From Bacteroidota bacterium (lineage in GTDB: Bacteria; Bacteroidota; Bacteroidia; Flavobacteriales_F; PHOS-HE28), in the NCBI GenBank assembly GCA_023418095.1, contig JAEZDL010000221.1, positions 1 through 9,833 on the forward strand: 9,833 nt of DNA. Reading direction: 5' to 3'. The notes beneath the pieces are model-generated. The model searched no databases and was not told the origin of the DNA. It saw nothing but the letters and a program-made list of their open reading frames with translations. The position numbers and the translations under genes were made by a program. Of this stretch, positions 1 through 7,312 are shown in pieces. The stretch's first letter is position 1, and each line of letters starts with the position of its first letter.

Positions 1-11
1 GCCGATCGCCC

Positions 12-20
12 TAATTTCGC
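12..20 (+). promoter_or_regulatory. Candidate Bacteroidota -7 box upstream of the phosphohexomutase gene
   Basis: The sequence TAATTTCGC resembles the Bacteroidota -7 consensus TAnnTTTG with one T-to-C change. It lies 27 nt (first T to A of ATG) before the start codon at 39, so it would give a short 5' leader of about 15 nt. The window starts 11 bases upstream, so no -33 element can be examined. The remaining bases 1-38 contain no other feature that I recognise. Confidence 0.35.
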
Positions 21-38
21 GGCCTATTCAAAAGAAGG

Positions 39-1445
39 ATGACCAAGATCAAGTTCGGTACCGATGGCTGGCGCGCGATAATCGCGGAGGATTTCACGGT
101 GGAGAATGTGGTGCGCGTGAGCATTGCGGTTGCCGCGTGGGCGAAGAAGAATTTCCCAAAAGGAACTTCGATCGTGCTTGGCCATGATTGCCGCTTTGCC
201 GGTGAGCTTTTCGCGAATACAGCGGCGAAGGTCTTTGTGAACGAAGGGATCACGGTGCATCTGGCGAAAGGTTTCGTGAGCACACCGATGGTCTCGCTCG
301 GCACGAAGGAACTTGGTGCTTCACTCGGGGTGATCCTCACTGCGAGCCACAATCCGCCGAGCTACAACGGTTATAAATTGAAAGGTCATTACGGCGGACC
401 GCTGCTGCCTGAGGATGTGCAGGTGATCGAGGATATGATCCCGGACCGGCCTGCGATCGATCTGAACGCGATCGACCTGAAGAAAGCGGAGAAGGGCGGC
501 CTGCTCAAATACGTGGATCTGGAAACGATGTACGTGGAGCATGTGGAGAAGAGCTTCGATCTGGAGATGATCCGCAAGAGCGGATTGAAACTCGGGTTCG
601 ATGCGATGTACGGATCGGGCCAGAACGTGATCCCGCGGATCTTGAAGGACGTGGAGTTGTTGCATTGCGAGCATAATCCGGGTTTTCGCGGCCAGGCGCC
701 CGAGCCGATCCACAAGAACCTGATCGAGTTCAGCGAGCTGATCAAAAAGCATGGGATCGATTGCGGGCTCGCGGTGGATGGCGATGCCGACAGGATCGGG
801 CTCTACAATGGCAAAGGCGAATTCGTGGATTCACACCACCTGATCCTGCTGCTGATCCATTACCTGGTGAAGTACAAGAAATTCACCGGAAAAGTGGTGG
901 TGGCCTTCAGCGCAACGCCGAAAGTGAAAAAGATGTGCGAGCACTACGGGCTTGAGTACCAGGTGGTGAAGATCGGTTTCAAGTGGATCGCCGGGATCAT
1001 GATCAACGAGGATGTGTTGCTGGGCGGAGAGGAGAGCGGCGGCATCGCGATCAAAGGACATATTCCCGAGCGCGACGGGATCTGGATGGGCTTGACGATC
1101 TGGGAATTCATGGCGCGTAGCGGAAAGTCGCTCGACGACCTGATCCAGGAAGTGTATGCGATCGTTGGGCCATTCAGTTACGATCGTAACGATCTGCACA
1201 TCAGCGAGGACCTGAAGCAGAAAGTGCTTGCCGAATGTGCCAGCGGCGCGTACAAGAAGTTCAACGGATATGAGGTTCGCCGTGTGGAAGCGATCGATGG
1301 CCACAAGTTCTTCTTCGATAATGATCAGTGGCTGATGATCCGCGCGAGCGGAACGGAGCCGGTGTTGCGTTGCTACGCTGAAAGCGATTCGCTGGACAAT
1401 GCCCGGAAGATCCTGGCGGCGTGCCAGAAGACGATCGGGGCGTAG
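39..1445 (+). CDS. Phosphomannomutase/phosphoglucomutase (alpha-D-phosphohexomutase family)
   Basis: This cytoplasmic enzyme should interconvert hexose 1-phosphate and hexose 6-phosphate (glucose and/or mannose) through a phosphoserine intermediate, feeding sugar-nucleotide and polysaccharide synthesis. The 468-residue length is normal for the family and all four signature loops are intact. The N-terminal FGTDGWR is at residues 6-12. The active-site loop TASHNP is at 101-106, with Ser103 as the phosphorylated residue. The metal-binding DGDADR is at 247-252. The sugar-binding GGEESGG is at 329-335, and the phosphate-binding RASGTEP at 435-441. The start at 39 puts the FGTDGWR motif at the expected extreme N-terminus. 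The AGAAGG before the ATG touches it directly, which is too close for a normal Shine-Dalgarno. Two TAG stops are in tandem. The toxin-antitoxin module follows 41 bp later with its own candidate promoter. Substrate preference (Glc, Man or GlcN) cannot be decided by eye. Confidence 0.95.
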   Translation: MTKIKFGTDGWRAIIAEDFTVENVVRVSIAVAAWAKKNFPKGTSIVLGHDCRFAGELFANTAAKVFVNEGITVHLAKGFVSTPMVSLGTKELGASLGVILTASHNPPSYNGYKLKGHYGGPLLPEDVQVIEDMIPDRPAIDLNAIDLKKAEKGGLLKYVDLETMYVEHVEKSFDLEMIRKSGLKLGFDAMYGSGQNVIPRILKDVELLHCEHNPGFRGQAPEPIHKNLIEFSELIKKHGIDCGLAVDGDADRIGLYNGKGEFVDSHHLILLLIHYLVKYKKFTGKVVVAFSATPKVKKMCEHYGLEYQVVKIGFKWIAGIMINEDVLLGGEESGGIAIKGHIPERDGIWMGLTIWEFMARSGKSLDDLIQEVYAIVGPFSYDRNDLHISEDLKQKVLAECASGAYKKFNGYEVRRVEAIDGHKFFFDNDQWLMIRASGTEPVLRCYAESDSLDNARKILAACQKTIGA

Positions 1446-1476
1446 TAGAAAAAAGATCATTTACTCCGATCCACTG

Positions 1477-1484
1477 TAACTTCG
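1477..1484 (+). promoter_or_regulatory. Candidate -7 box for the toxin-antitoxin operon
   Basis: TAACTTCG matches TAnnTTTG with one T-to-C change and sits 10 nt before the ATG at 1487 and 13 nt before the ATG at 1490. Transcription from it would start at or next to the start codon, giving a leaderless mRNA. The identical octamer precedes the NUDIX start on the other strand. I see no clear -33 TTTG at the usual distance upstream. Confidence 0.4.
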
Positions 1485-1486
1485 TA

Positions 1487-1723
1487 ATGATGACCACCAC
1501 CGCGTTGAAGGATCATCTTTCACGACTGATCCATAAAGAGATGGATCTGGAACTGCTTGAATTGGTGCGCACGCTTCTTGAGAAAAAAGATCCGATCTCG
1601 GCTGAACGCAAGATGATCATGGAAGGGATACTGCGATCGGAAGAAGATATTGCTGCCGGACGCACATTCAATGCGGATGAGGCGAAACGGATGGCCAAGG
1701 CCGCGTTGAAGCGTGGATCGTGA
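1487..1723 (+). CDS. Probable antitoxin of a type II toxin-antitoxin module
   Basis: This 78-residue, charge-rich, apparently mostly helical protein is encoded directly upstream of a ParE/RelE-type toxin and overlaps it by four bases (GTGA). It is expected to bind and neutralise the toxin and probably to repress the operon. The N-terminal half (LKDHLSRLIHKEMDLELLEL and onward) and the basic tail (MAKAALKRGS) resemble in layout the short Bacteroidota antitoxins paired with ParE/RelE toxins. I cannot name a Pfam family with certainty. The frame is open back to an ATG at 1421, inside the phosphohexomutase gene. I prefer the tandem ATGs at 1487/1490 because the protein then begins MMTTTALKDH and a -7-like box lies just upstream. 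It could be expressed alone, but the overlap argues for translational coupling to the toxin. Confidence 0.75.
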   Translation: MMTTTALKDHLSRLIHKEMDLELLELVRTLLEKKDPISAERKMIMEGILRSEEDIAAGRTFNADEAKRMAKAALKRGS

Positions 1724-2016
1724 CTCTGGAGATCACGCAATACGCGATCGATCATCTCGTGAATTCCATCGAGTTCACCATGAAAGATGCTGATGTATCG
1801 AAGAAAGAGAAGGTGATCGATGAAGTGCTCGAGGGAGTTCAATTTCTCCTTGGCCATTCGCGAGCTGGGCAAGTAGAATTGCGAAGATCCGATGGAATGG
1901 AATATCGCCGATGGGTGGTTGAACATTTCAAGATCATTTACCGGATCGATGGTGAACGCATCATTGTAACCGATCTATTTGATAGTCGCCAAGATCCACG
2001 CAACATCAAGATCTGA
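1720..2016 (+). CDS. ParE/RelE-superfamily toxin
   Basis: This 98-residue protein has the C-terminal signature of the ParE/RelE fold, HFKIIYRIDGERIIVTDLFD followed by SRQDPRNI: strands around the IIYRI core and a terminal Arg-x-x-Pro segment. RelE-type members cleave ribosome-bound mRNA and ParE-type members poison gyrase; sequence alone does not tell which applies here. The start is GTG at 1720, which overlaps the antitoxin stop as GTGA and implies translational coupling and therefore control by antitoxin dosage. The family assignment rests on the C-terminal motif and the paired context; the first 50 residues are not diagnostic to me. The reading frame is intact and of normal length, so nothing suggests decay. 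Confidence 0.8.
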   Translation: MTLEITQYAIDHLVNSIEFTMKDADVSKKEKVIDEVLEGVQFLLGHSRAGQVELRRSDGMEYRRWVVEHFKIIYRIDGERIIVTDLFDSRQDPRNIKI

Positions 2017-2080
2017 GTGTCGATCGATTGAATGACGGAAGGTCGTGTGAGGGACATTCGCGGAAAGCCAGAAGCCGCAG

Positions 2081-2113
2081 CCTCACCCCCAGCCCCTCTC
2101 TGGAAGGAGAGGG
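2081..2113. repeat. Dispersed-type intergenic repeat (CCTCACCCC...GGAGAGGG)
   Basis: A 33-bp element made of a pyrimidine-rich run followed by its partial inverse. CCCTCTC at 2094-2100 pairs perfectly with GAGAGGG at 2107-2113 around a 6-nt loop. Sequences of this style (CCTCACCCCCAGCCCCTCTC) recur between genes in many bacterial genomes; that it is a multicopy repeat in this genome is my inference. It sits between converging genes, about 65 bp after the toxin stop, and may help end transcription, although no T-tract follows. Confidence 0.55.
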
Positions 2114-2120
2114 TCCAACA

Positions 2121-2154
2121 GTGCTTGCCCTGAGCGGAGCCGAAGGGTGAGCAC
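2121..2154. repeat. Hairpin repeat (CTGAGCGGAGCCGAAGG type) between convergent genes
   Basis: GTGCTTGCCCT at 2121-2131 pairs along its full 11 bases with AGGGTGAGCAC at 2144-2154 (nine Watson-Crick pairs and two G-T wobbles), leaving a 12-nt loop GAGCGGAGCCGA. The core resembles a hairpin repeat widespread in bacterial genomes and in metagenomes. It is placed between the toxin gene (+) and the FG-GAP gene (-) and ends 20 bp from the latter's stop, so it could serve as a bidirectional transcription stop. There is no U-tract to make it a classical intrinsic terminator. The rest of 2017-2174 shows no gene. Confidence 0.55.
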
Positions 2155-2174
2155 CGGCACGCCGAACTCTACGG

Positions 2175-5100
2175 TCATTGCTTCACGAAGCGCGCGCGAT
2201 CTAAGATCGATCCATTGTCATCGAGCAGGAGCAGTCCATATGTGCCCGGCGGCAGATCGATCACGGATACGAAACCGATCTGTTCTGTCTGCGGCTCGGT
2301 GACCTTCACGATCCTGCCGAACGCATCGATGATGCGCACCGATCCGGCCTGGATCCGGGGCGAGTGCCAGTTGATCAGATCGTTGCACGGATTAGGGTGA
2401 AGCAGTATGCCGCTCGATCGGCGAAGGATGGCGATGGTGTTGCTGTGACTGAAAGATCCGTCATCATCCACGATCTTCAAGCGGTAATAGGAAAGTCCGG
2501 CCGGTGCTTCCTGGTCGAAGAACTGATATCTGATGATATGCTGGCTGTTGCCCGTCGCATCGACATTTCCGATCGGAGCGAGTTGATCCGGACCGGTGCC
2601 GCGCTCGATCGTGAACCGATCGCAATCCTTTTCCGATGCGGTGCTCCATGTTAGAAGGTTGCCATCGTCGGTCGCTTCACCGTTGAATCCGATCAGTTCC
2701 ACCGGAAGGATGCCGATATCACCGTGGCCTGAAGCGAATCCATAGAACCAGCGGCTGAAGCGCTGGCCATCGAGCGATCGGTGCATGGGATATTCCACGC
2801 GTACACGCCATTTGTGGCGTATGTGATTGGGCAGTTTCGGGATCAATTCCTTGATCTCGGCACCGTTCAACGGAAGGTTCGTCCATGGAATGCTTGCACC
2901 GGTATTCTGCACACTGTTGGTGATCGGGATACCGCTGAATGCTTCGCCTTCGTGAACAACTTCCCATTGAAGCTTCGCCTGCGTGCGTTGGATCGGACTT
3001 CGCGCGCGGTGGCCGATCCCGAAGAAGATCGAGTTGGCGCCATCGGTATTGTTGGTCGAGAGCGGCCCGATCAGATCGGCCTGGTATTGTCTGGTAAGCC
3101 GTTGGATCGAATTCGCATTGTTACCGCGATGGATCCGTACCATGCCTTCTTCGGAAACGGAAGGGCCGTAGGGCACCCCAACGATCACATCGGAGTAGCC
3201 GTCGCCATCCAGATCGCCACCGCCTGCGACAGACCAGCCGGCGCGAGCACCAGCAATATTGCTTTCGATCGTGATCTGTCCGCCGTTGAAGGAATTCGAT
3301 CCAAGGATCGTGTAGATGCGTCCTTCATTCAATTGTCCATTGCTGAAGTATGGCGCACCGATCACCACATCGGCATAACCATCTCCATTCACATCGCCAC
3401 CTTCGGCGACACTTGTGCCAAGCGCGGCATTCGCCTGATCGCTCTGCAAGATCCAAGCTGGGGCCGATTGCAGACCGCTGGCCGACCCGCGATGAAGGAA
3501 CGCAGCACCTTCACCGGCCTGGCCGGAAGCAAACCCTGGAGCGCCGATGATCACATCGAAGAATCCATCACCATTCACATCGCCAGCACCGGCGACGCTC
3601 GTTCCCGACCGGGCATTTGCTTGTCCGCCTTCCAACAAGAGAGCATGCGGCGCTTGCAATCCATCGATCGATCCGTGGTAGATGAAAGCGGCACCTTCGT
3701 TCGCTTGTCCATTGCTGTAGAGCGGAGCGCCAATGATCACATCGGAATAACCATCGCCGTTCACATCACCAGCGGTCGCCACAGCGGATCCGAAACCGAT
3801 CGAAGGATGGGAAAGAACGATCGATGGAGTAGGGCCGATCCCGCTGATCGATCCGAGGTGCAGATGCACTTCGCCCGCGCCCGGCGCACCGATCAAGATC
3901 TCCGATCGGCCATCGCCGTTCACATCGCCAGCGGTGGAAACAGAAGCGCCGAAAAATGAATTCAAGGTTCCGCTCAGAGTGATGGAAGGTACCGATCCGA
4001 GCCCCGAAGGTGATCCATTGAAAACGTAAGCTCTTCCAGTTCCATTCGCGAGCGGTGCGCCGATGATCACATCGGCATAGCCATCGCCATTCACATCGCC
4101 AGCGGTTGAGACCGATGCGCCGAATCGCGCGCCGGCAATGTTCATCTGCAATGTTTGCGCAGCGGAATTCGAAGGTCCGCCAGGGCCGCCATGATAGATA
4201 TGAACGACGCCTTCGCCAGCCTGGCCGATCGATGCATCTGGCGAACCAATGATCAGATCTGAATAACCATCGCCGTTGACATCGCCTGCATTCGCAACGC
4301 TCCAGCCATGATGATCACCAGCCGAATTCCCTACGGAATTGAAGGAAGCCGCCGTGCTCACGTTGTACGTTCCACCGTGATAAATGGCAGCCGCCCCAGC
4401 AGCACCTTGCATGAAGATCCCGACGATCATGTCGCTGTAGCCATCGCCATTCACATCTCCAGCGCAACTCACGCTTTCTCCCATTTGCGCGTTGGTGGAA
4501 TTGCTTTCGTAGCGCAGGAAATGCGTTGAAGAGATCCCGGTTGCCGATCCAAGATGAACGTAGGCAGCGCCTTCACCGTTCTGTCCGTTCGAGAAGATCA
4601 GTGCTCCCACGATGATGTCCGCGTAGCCATCGCCGTTCACGTCGCCAGCTGTGGAAACGGATCGGCCGGTCCAGGAATTCACTTGATCGTTCTGGATGAT
4701 CGTGGCTGGAGTTGTGATCAATCCCGCTGCCGATCCGTGGAAGACGAATGCCGTTCCCTCCTGCGATTGCCCACCGATGTTATCACGCCAATCGCCGATC
4801 ACCACATCGCTGTAGCCATCGCCGTTCACATCGCCCGCAGTGGAAACGCTCCAGCCGGTGTGTGAACTGTAGCCGATCGTATTGAAGGTCTGCGCGGGCG
4901 AGGGATTCGTGCCGATCCCAAAACCGTTCGGGCCGCCGTAATACATGAACACTGCGCCATCCTCCGTACCGCCCGGGCCGGTGAGATCATAACGGTATGC
5001 GCCAATGATCGCATCGTTGTAACCATCGCCGTTCACGTCGCCTGCGCCGGCGAGCGATCGCCCGAATTGTGCTGCTGCCTGGTTCCTTTCAAGTCGATGG

Positions 5101-5741
5101 ATCGGTGCGATCGAAATGCCAGCTGCACTGCCAAGGTGAACGTACACCGCACCTTCCTGCGTCTGCCCGAAAGTCGCGATCCAGCCACCGGCAAGAATAT
5201 CACTGAAACCATCGCCATTCATATCGCCGAGCCCCGCGACCGACGATCCCATGTAAGTGTTGGTGACGTTCGATTGCAGGACAGTGTTCGGTGTGCTTGA
5301 AAGTCCTGAGGCCGATCCATGGAATATGAACGCCGCACCTTCATTATTCTGCGTTGAAAGATCCTTCCACGTTGGTGCACCGATGATCACATCAGCAAAA
5401 CCATCGCCGTTCACATCTCCCGCAAGTCCTACGCTATAGCCGAATTGCGCACCCGCCACATCGATCTGCAGGATCTGTGAAGGTGTGGCCGGAATACCGT
5501 TGATGCTTCCAAGATAGACGTAGACCAGACCTTCCACGGATTGGCCAATGGCAGCTTGTGGCGCACCGATGATCACATCGCTGTAACCATCGCCGTTCAC
5601 ATCGCCGGCAGCGCGTACCGAATAGCCGAATTGTCCACCGGAGATCGTGCCTGTCAAGGTCCGGTCCGGCACCGTTGAAACAGAGATCCCGTGCACCGTG
5701 GTCACACAAAGCAGCGCGACCTGGATCACAATGGATCTCAC
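2175..5741 (-). CDS. Secreted FG-GAP repeat protein with type IX secretion sorting domain
   Basis: A 1188-residue exported protein. Residues 1-18 (MRSIVIQVALLCVTTVHG) form a signal peptide. Residues about 30-870 hold 14 FG-GAP repeats, each carrying a GDVNGDGYSDVIIGAP-like segment with a DxNxDGxxD calcium-type loop, as in integrin alpha beta-propellers. A spacer of unknown function follows. Residues about 1011-1108 form the LPVELIGF...LLTWSTASE domain often found before sorting tails. Residues 1109-1188 are a type A Por sorting domain (ILLHPNPCND...LPPGTYGLLLL...RARFVKQ). It should cross the outer membrane by the type IX system and be released or anchored at the surface; adhesion or matrix function is only an inference. 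The start is GTG; an in-frame TAA lies nine codons upstream, so no ATG alternative keeps the signal peptide. Repeat 3 has GDMNGDG, repeat 10 ends in SE instead of SD, and repeat 14 has GDLDGDG. The gene is divergent from the DUF2279 gene. Confidence 0.95.
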   Translation of the reverse strand: MRSIVIQVALLCVTTVHGISVSTVPDRTLTGTISGGQFGYSVRAAGDVNGDGYSDVIIGAPQAAIGQSVEGLVYVYLGSINGIPATPSQILQIDVAGAQFGYSVGLAGDVNGDGFADVIIGAPTWKDLSTQNNEGAAFIFHGSASGLSSTPNTVLQSNVTNTYMGSSVAGLGDMNGDGFSDILAGGWIATFGQTQEGAVYVHLGSAAGISIAPIHRLERNQAAAQFGRSLAGAGDVNGDGYNDAIIGAYRYDLTGPGGTEDGAVFMYYGGPNGFGIGTNPSPAQTFNTIGYSSHTGWSVSTAGDVNGDGYSDVVIGDWRDNIGGQSQEGTAFVFHGSAAGLITTPATIIQNDQVNSWTGRSVSTAGDVNGDGYADIIVGALIFSNGQNGEGAAYVHLGSATGISSTHFLRYESNSTNAQMGESVSCAGDVNGDGYSDMIVGIFMQGAAGAAAIYHGGTYNVSTAASFNSVGNSAGDHHGWSVANAGDVNGDGYSDLIIGSPDASIGQAGEGVVHIYHGGPGGPSNSAAQTLQMNIAGARFGASVSTAGDVNGDGYADVIIGAPLANGTGRAYVFNGSPSGLGSVPSITLSGTLNSFFGASVSTAGDVNGDGRSEILIGAPGAGEVHLHLGSISGIGPTPSIVLSHPSIGFGSAVATAGDVNGDGYSDVIIGAPLYSNGQANEGAAFIYHGSIDGLQAPHALLLEGGQANARSGTSVAGAGDVNGDGFFDVIIGAPGFASGQAGEGAAFLHRGSASGLQSAPAWILQSDQANAALGTSVAEGGDVNGDGYADVVIGAPYFSNGQLNEGRIYTILGSNSFNGGQITIESNIAGARAGWSVAGGGDLDGDGYSDVIVGVPYGPSVSEEGMVRIHRGNNANSIQRLTRQYQADLIGPLSTNNTDGANSIFFGIGHRARSPIQRTQAKLQWEVVHEGEAFSGIPITNSVQNTGASIPWTNLPLNGAEIKELIPKLPNHIRHKWRVRVEYPMHRSLDGQRFSRWFYGFASGHGDIGILPVELIGFNGEATDDGNLLTWSTASEKDCDRFTIERGTGPDQLAPIGNVDATGNSQHIIRYQFFDQEAPAGLSYYRLKIVDDDGSFSHSNTIAILRRSSGILLHPNPCNDLINWHSPRIQAGSVRIIDAFGRIVKVTEPQTEQIGFVSVIDLPPGTYGLLLLDDNGSILDRARFVKQ
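3195..5606 (-). repeat. Internal coding repeat array, 14 FG-GAP units
   Basis: On the plus strand the word CCATCGCCGTTCACATCGCC, or a close variant, recurs about every 170-210 bp: near 5587, 5401, 5210, 5033, 4817, 4628, 4441, 4267, 4081, 3911, 3751, 3568, 3380 and 3202. Each copy is the reverse complement of codons for GDVNGDGY. The conserved part of each unit is about 45-60 bp; the DNA between the copies has diverged, so the duplications are old or the blades are under different selection. The array could recombine or cause misassembly. Confidence 0.9.
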
Positions 5742-5798
5742 GATGATCGGCCGCTTTGCGGCATGTTATTCGTTCCTGGCCCCACGATGGATCGCGGT

Positions 5799-5807
5799 TA
5801 CTTTTGC
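5799..5807 (+). promoter_or_regulatory. -7 box upstream of the DUF2279 gene
   Basis: TACTTTTGC is an exact match to the Bacteroidota -7 consensus TAnnTTTG plus the common trailing C. Its first T lies 12 nt before the ATG at 5811, so the predicted transcription start is at or within a base or two of the start codon. This decides the start over the more upstream ATGs at 5691 and 5787. A -33 element is not obvious. Confidence 0.5.
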
Positions 5808-5810
5808 GCG

Positions 5811-6734
5811 ATGCACTGCTGCCGCCATGTTCCAGCCTGGATCGGCGGAATGATCTGTTCATTCGTATCCATGCCGATAGTGGCGCAACAGGTCGCTGCG
5901 GAGCCTGATACGTTGGCCGGGGGGCGCGGGGTTTCATGCAGCGTCTCCACTGCGGCGATCATTGGCGCGGGAATGGCTGGATCATATTATCTGCTCGATC
6001 GCGCCTGGTATGCCGATCATGAGCGTGCGCCGCTCCACACTTTTGATGATTCCGGTGAATGGCTCCAAATGGACAAGGCCGGGCATTTCTTCAGCGCGTA
6101 CACGCTGGGCGGGTGGGGCCATGCAATGTTCGATCGATGCGATGCGAGTGAAGCAACATCGACCTTTCTCGGTGGAAGCCTGGGTTCGATCTTTCTCGCC
6201 GGGATCGAATTGCTCGATGGAACATCGGCGGAATGGGGATTTTCCTGGAGCGATATGGCCGCGAACGCAGCGGGAACAGGTTTCTTCATCGGACAACAAC
6301 TTCTGTGGGATGAGCAGCGGATCGCAGTGAAATTCTCGGCGCACACCACGCATTTCGCCCAGTTACGGCCAACGCTTTTAGGCGAAGACCTGGCGGAACG
6401 TATCCTGAAGGATTACAACGGGCAGACGATCTGGCTTAGCGCGAACATCGATCGATTCATCCCAATGCCGCATTCGCCATGGTTGAACATTGCGATCGGT
6501 TATGGCGTCGATGGTTTGATATCAGCACACCCGATCGATCCGATCCCGATCTATTTCGGATATGAAAGGATCCGCCAGTTCTACATTTCACCGGATATCG
6601 ATCTCACACGGATCGAGACGCGATCGAAATTGCTGCGTACCGCATTGTTCATCTTGAACGCCGTGAAGATCCCGGCACCTGCCCTGGAGTTGCGGAGCAA
6701 CGGCAAGATCGCCGCGCACCTGATCTACTTCTGA
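5811..6734 (+). CDS. DUF2279 family envelope protein (YfiM-like)
   Basis: A 307-residue protein of the DUF2279 family, found in Bacteroidota as a predicted exported or outer-envelope protein of unknown biochemical role. Residues 1-27 look like a signal peptide ending in SMPIVAQQ. A small hydrophobic, glycine-rich segment follows (about 45-65). The family core is clear: LQMDKAGHFFSAYTLGGWGH (about 85-104), ELLDGTSAEWGFSWSDMAAN (about 133-152), GTGFFIGQQLLWDEQR (about 155-170), then KDYNGQTIWLSANI and the WLNIAIGYGVDGL segment near 223-236. The frame is open to an ATG at 5691, but that start would overlap the divergent FG-GAP gene and add a non-hydrophobic leader. The start at 5811 gives the signal peptide and fits the -7 box. 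Its last 10 bases overlap the end of the converging NUDIX gene. No lipobox is clearly placed, although two cysteines follow the initiator. Confidence 0.85.
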   Translation: MHCCRHVPAWIGGMICSFVSMPIVAQQVAAEPDTLAGGRGVSCSVSTAAIIGAGMAGSYYLLDRAWYADHERAPLHTFDDSGEWLQMDKAGHFFSAYTLGGWGHAMFDRCDASEATSTFLGGSLGSIFLAGIELLDGTSAEWGFSWSDMAANAAGTGFFIGQQLLWDEQRIAVKFSAHTTHFAQLRPTLLGEDLAERILKDYNGQTIWLSANIDRFIPMPHSPWLNIAIGYGVDGLISAHPIDPIPIYFGYERIRQFYISPDIDLTRIETRSKLLRTALFILNAVKIPAPALELRSNGKIAAHLIYF

Positions 6735-7291
6735 AACCTCAGGCTGCCGTCGCGAAGCATCAATTCAACTTTCAACACGGTCGCAACTGTAAGACTGTCG
6801 CGGATCTCACCTTTCAGCACCATTTCATACAGTTCGCTGAAATGGATCTTCTTCACTTCCAGATCTTCGGTATGATCGGGTTCGGCTTCCTCGAATTCGA
6901 GGTCCTGAGCCAGGTAGATCACCGCTTGTTCATCGCTCGCGGAATTGCTCAGGTCCATCTCCAGGATCTTCGTCCACTTCTTCGCGATTATCCCGGTCTC
7001 CTCCTTCAGTTCCCGCTTTGCGCTTTCGATCGTAGGCACATCGCGTTTGCCTCCGCCTTCGGGCATTTCCCAGCTATACGCCTTGATCGGATACCGGTAT
7101 TGGCCAACGATCCAAGTGTTCCCTTGTTCATCGAGCGGAAGCATGCCCACCGCGATGTTCTTGAAATGGATCACGCCGTAGATCCCATTGTTCCCCTTCG
7201 GATCGACCACCTCGTGATGTTCGATCCAGATCCAATCCGTTTCATAACGCTTCTCTCTCGAAAGCGTCCGCCAAGGCCCGCGCTCTTCCAT
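6725..7291 (-). CDS. NUDIX hydrolase, ADP-ribose pyrophosphatase-like
   Basis: A 188-residue cytoplasmic NUDIX hydrolase, expected to split a nucleoside-diphosphate-linked substrate such as ADP-ribose or an ADP-sugar to NMP plus a phosphorylated moiety. The length and the layout (FKNIAVGMLPLDEQG, VGQYRYPIKAYSWEMPEGGG, the NUDIX box, then an acidic EEAEPDHTEDLEV stretch) fit the ADP-ribose pyrophosphatase group. The NUDIX box runs from Gly79 to Ile101. The catalytic REL-x-EE-x-G part (Arg93, Glu94, Glu97, Glu98, Gly100) is intact. The upstream conserved Glu of G-x5-E is Val85; this is not one of the main metal ligands. It starts 21 bp after the TonB-domain gene on the same strand, so the two may be co-transcribed. 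It also has its own -7-like box, and its tail overlaps the DUF2279 gene by 10 bp. Confidence 0.92.
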   Translation of the reverse strand: MEERGPWRTLSREKRYETDWIWIEHHEVVDPKGNNGIYGVIHFKNIAVGMLPLDEQGNTWIVGQYRYPIKAYSWEMPEGGGKRDVPTIESAKRELKEETGIIAKKWTKILEMDLSNSASDEQAVIYLAQDLEFEEAEPDHTEDLEVKKIHFSELYEMVLKGEIRDSLTVATVLKVELMLRDGSLRFQK

Positions 7292-7297
7292 CGGCGC

Positions 7298-7305
7298 CGA
7301 AGTTA
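7298..7305 (-). promoter_or_regulatory. Candidate -7 box for the NUDIX gene
   Basis: Read on the minus strand this is TAACTTCG, the same octamer as before the antitoxin gene. Its first T is 14 nt before the NUDIX ATG, so a transcript from it would be leaderless or nearly so. It lies in the 21-bp gap after the TonB-domain gene and could let the NUDIX gene be expressed independently. No firm -33 element is visible. Confidence 0.35.
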
Positions 7306-7312
7306 CCGGCGC

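Noticed and set aside
1421..1486. N-terminal extension of the antitoxin to the ATG at 1421
   Set aside because: It overlaps the end of the phosphohexomutase gene and runs through the candidate promoter.
2781..3959. 392-codon open frame on the plus strand opposite the FG-GAP gene
   Set aside because: It is the antisense shadow of the FG-GAP repeats; its protein repeats the reverse-complement of GDVNGDG codons, lacks any recognisable domain and has no start signal.
5757..5768. TAACATGCC on the minus strand as a -7 box for the FG-GAP gene
   Set aside because: It lies 27 nt before the GTG but matches only the leading TA of TAnnTTTG well; support is too thin.
5691..5810. N-terminal extension of the DUF2279 gene to the ATG at 5691
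   Set aside because: It would overlap the divergent FG-GAP start by 51 bp, add a polar leader before the signal peptide, and place the -7 box inside the coding region.
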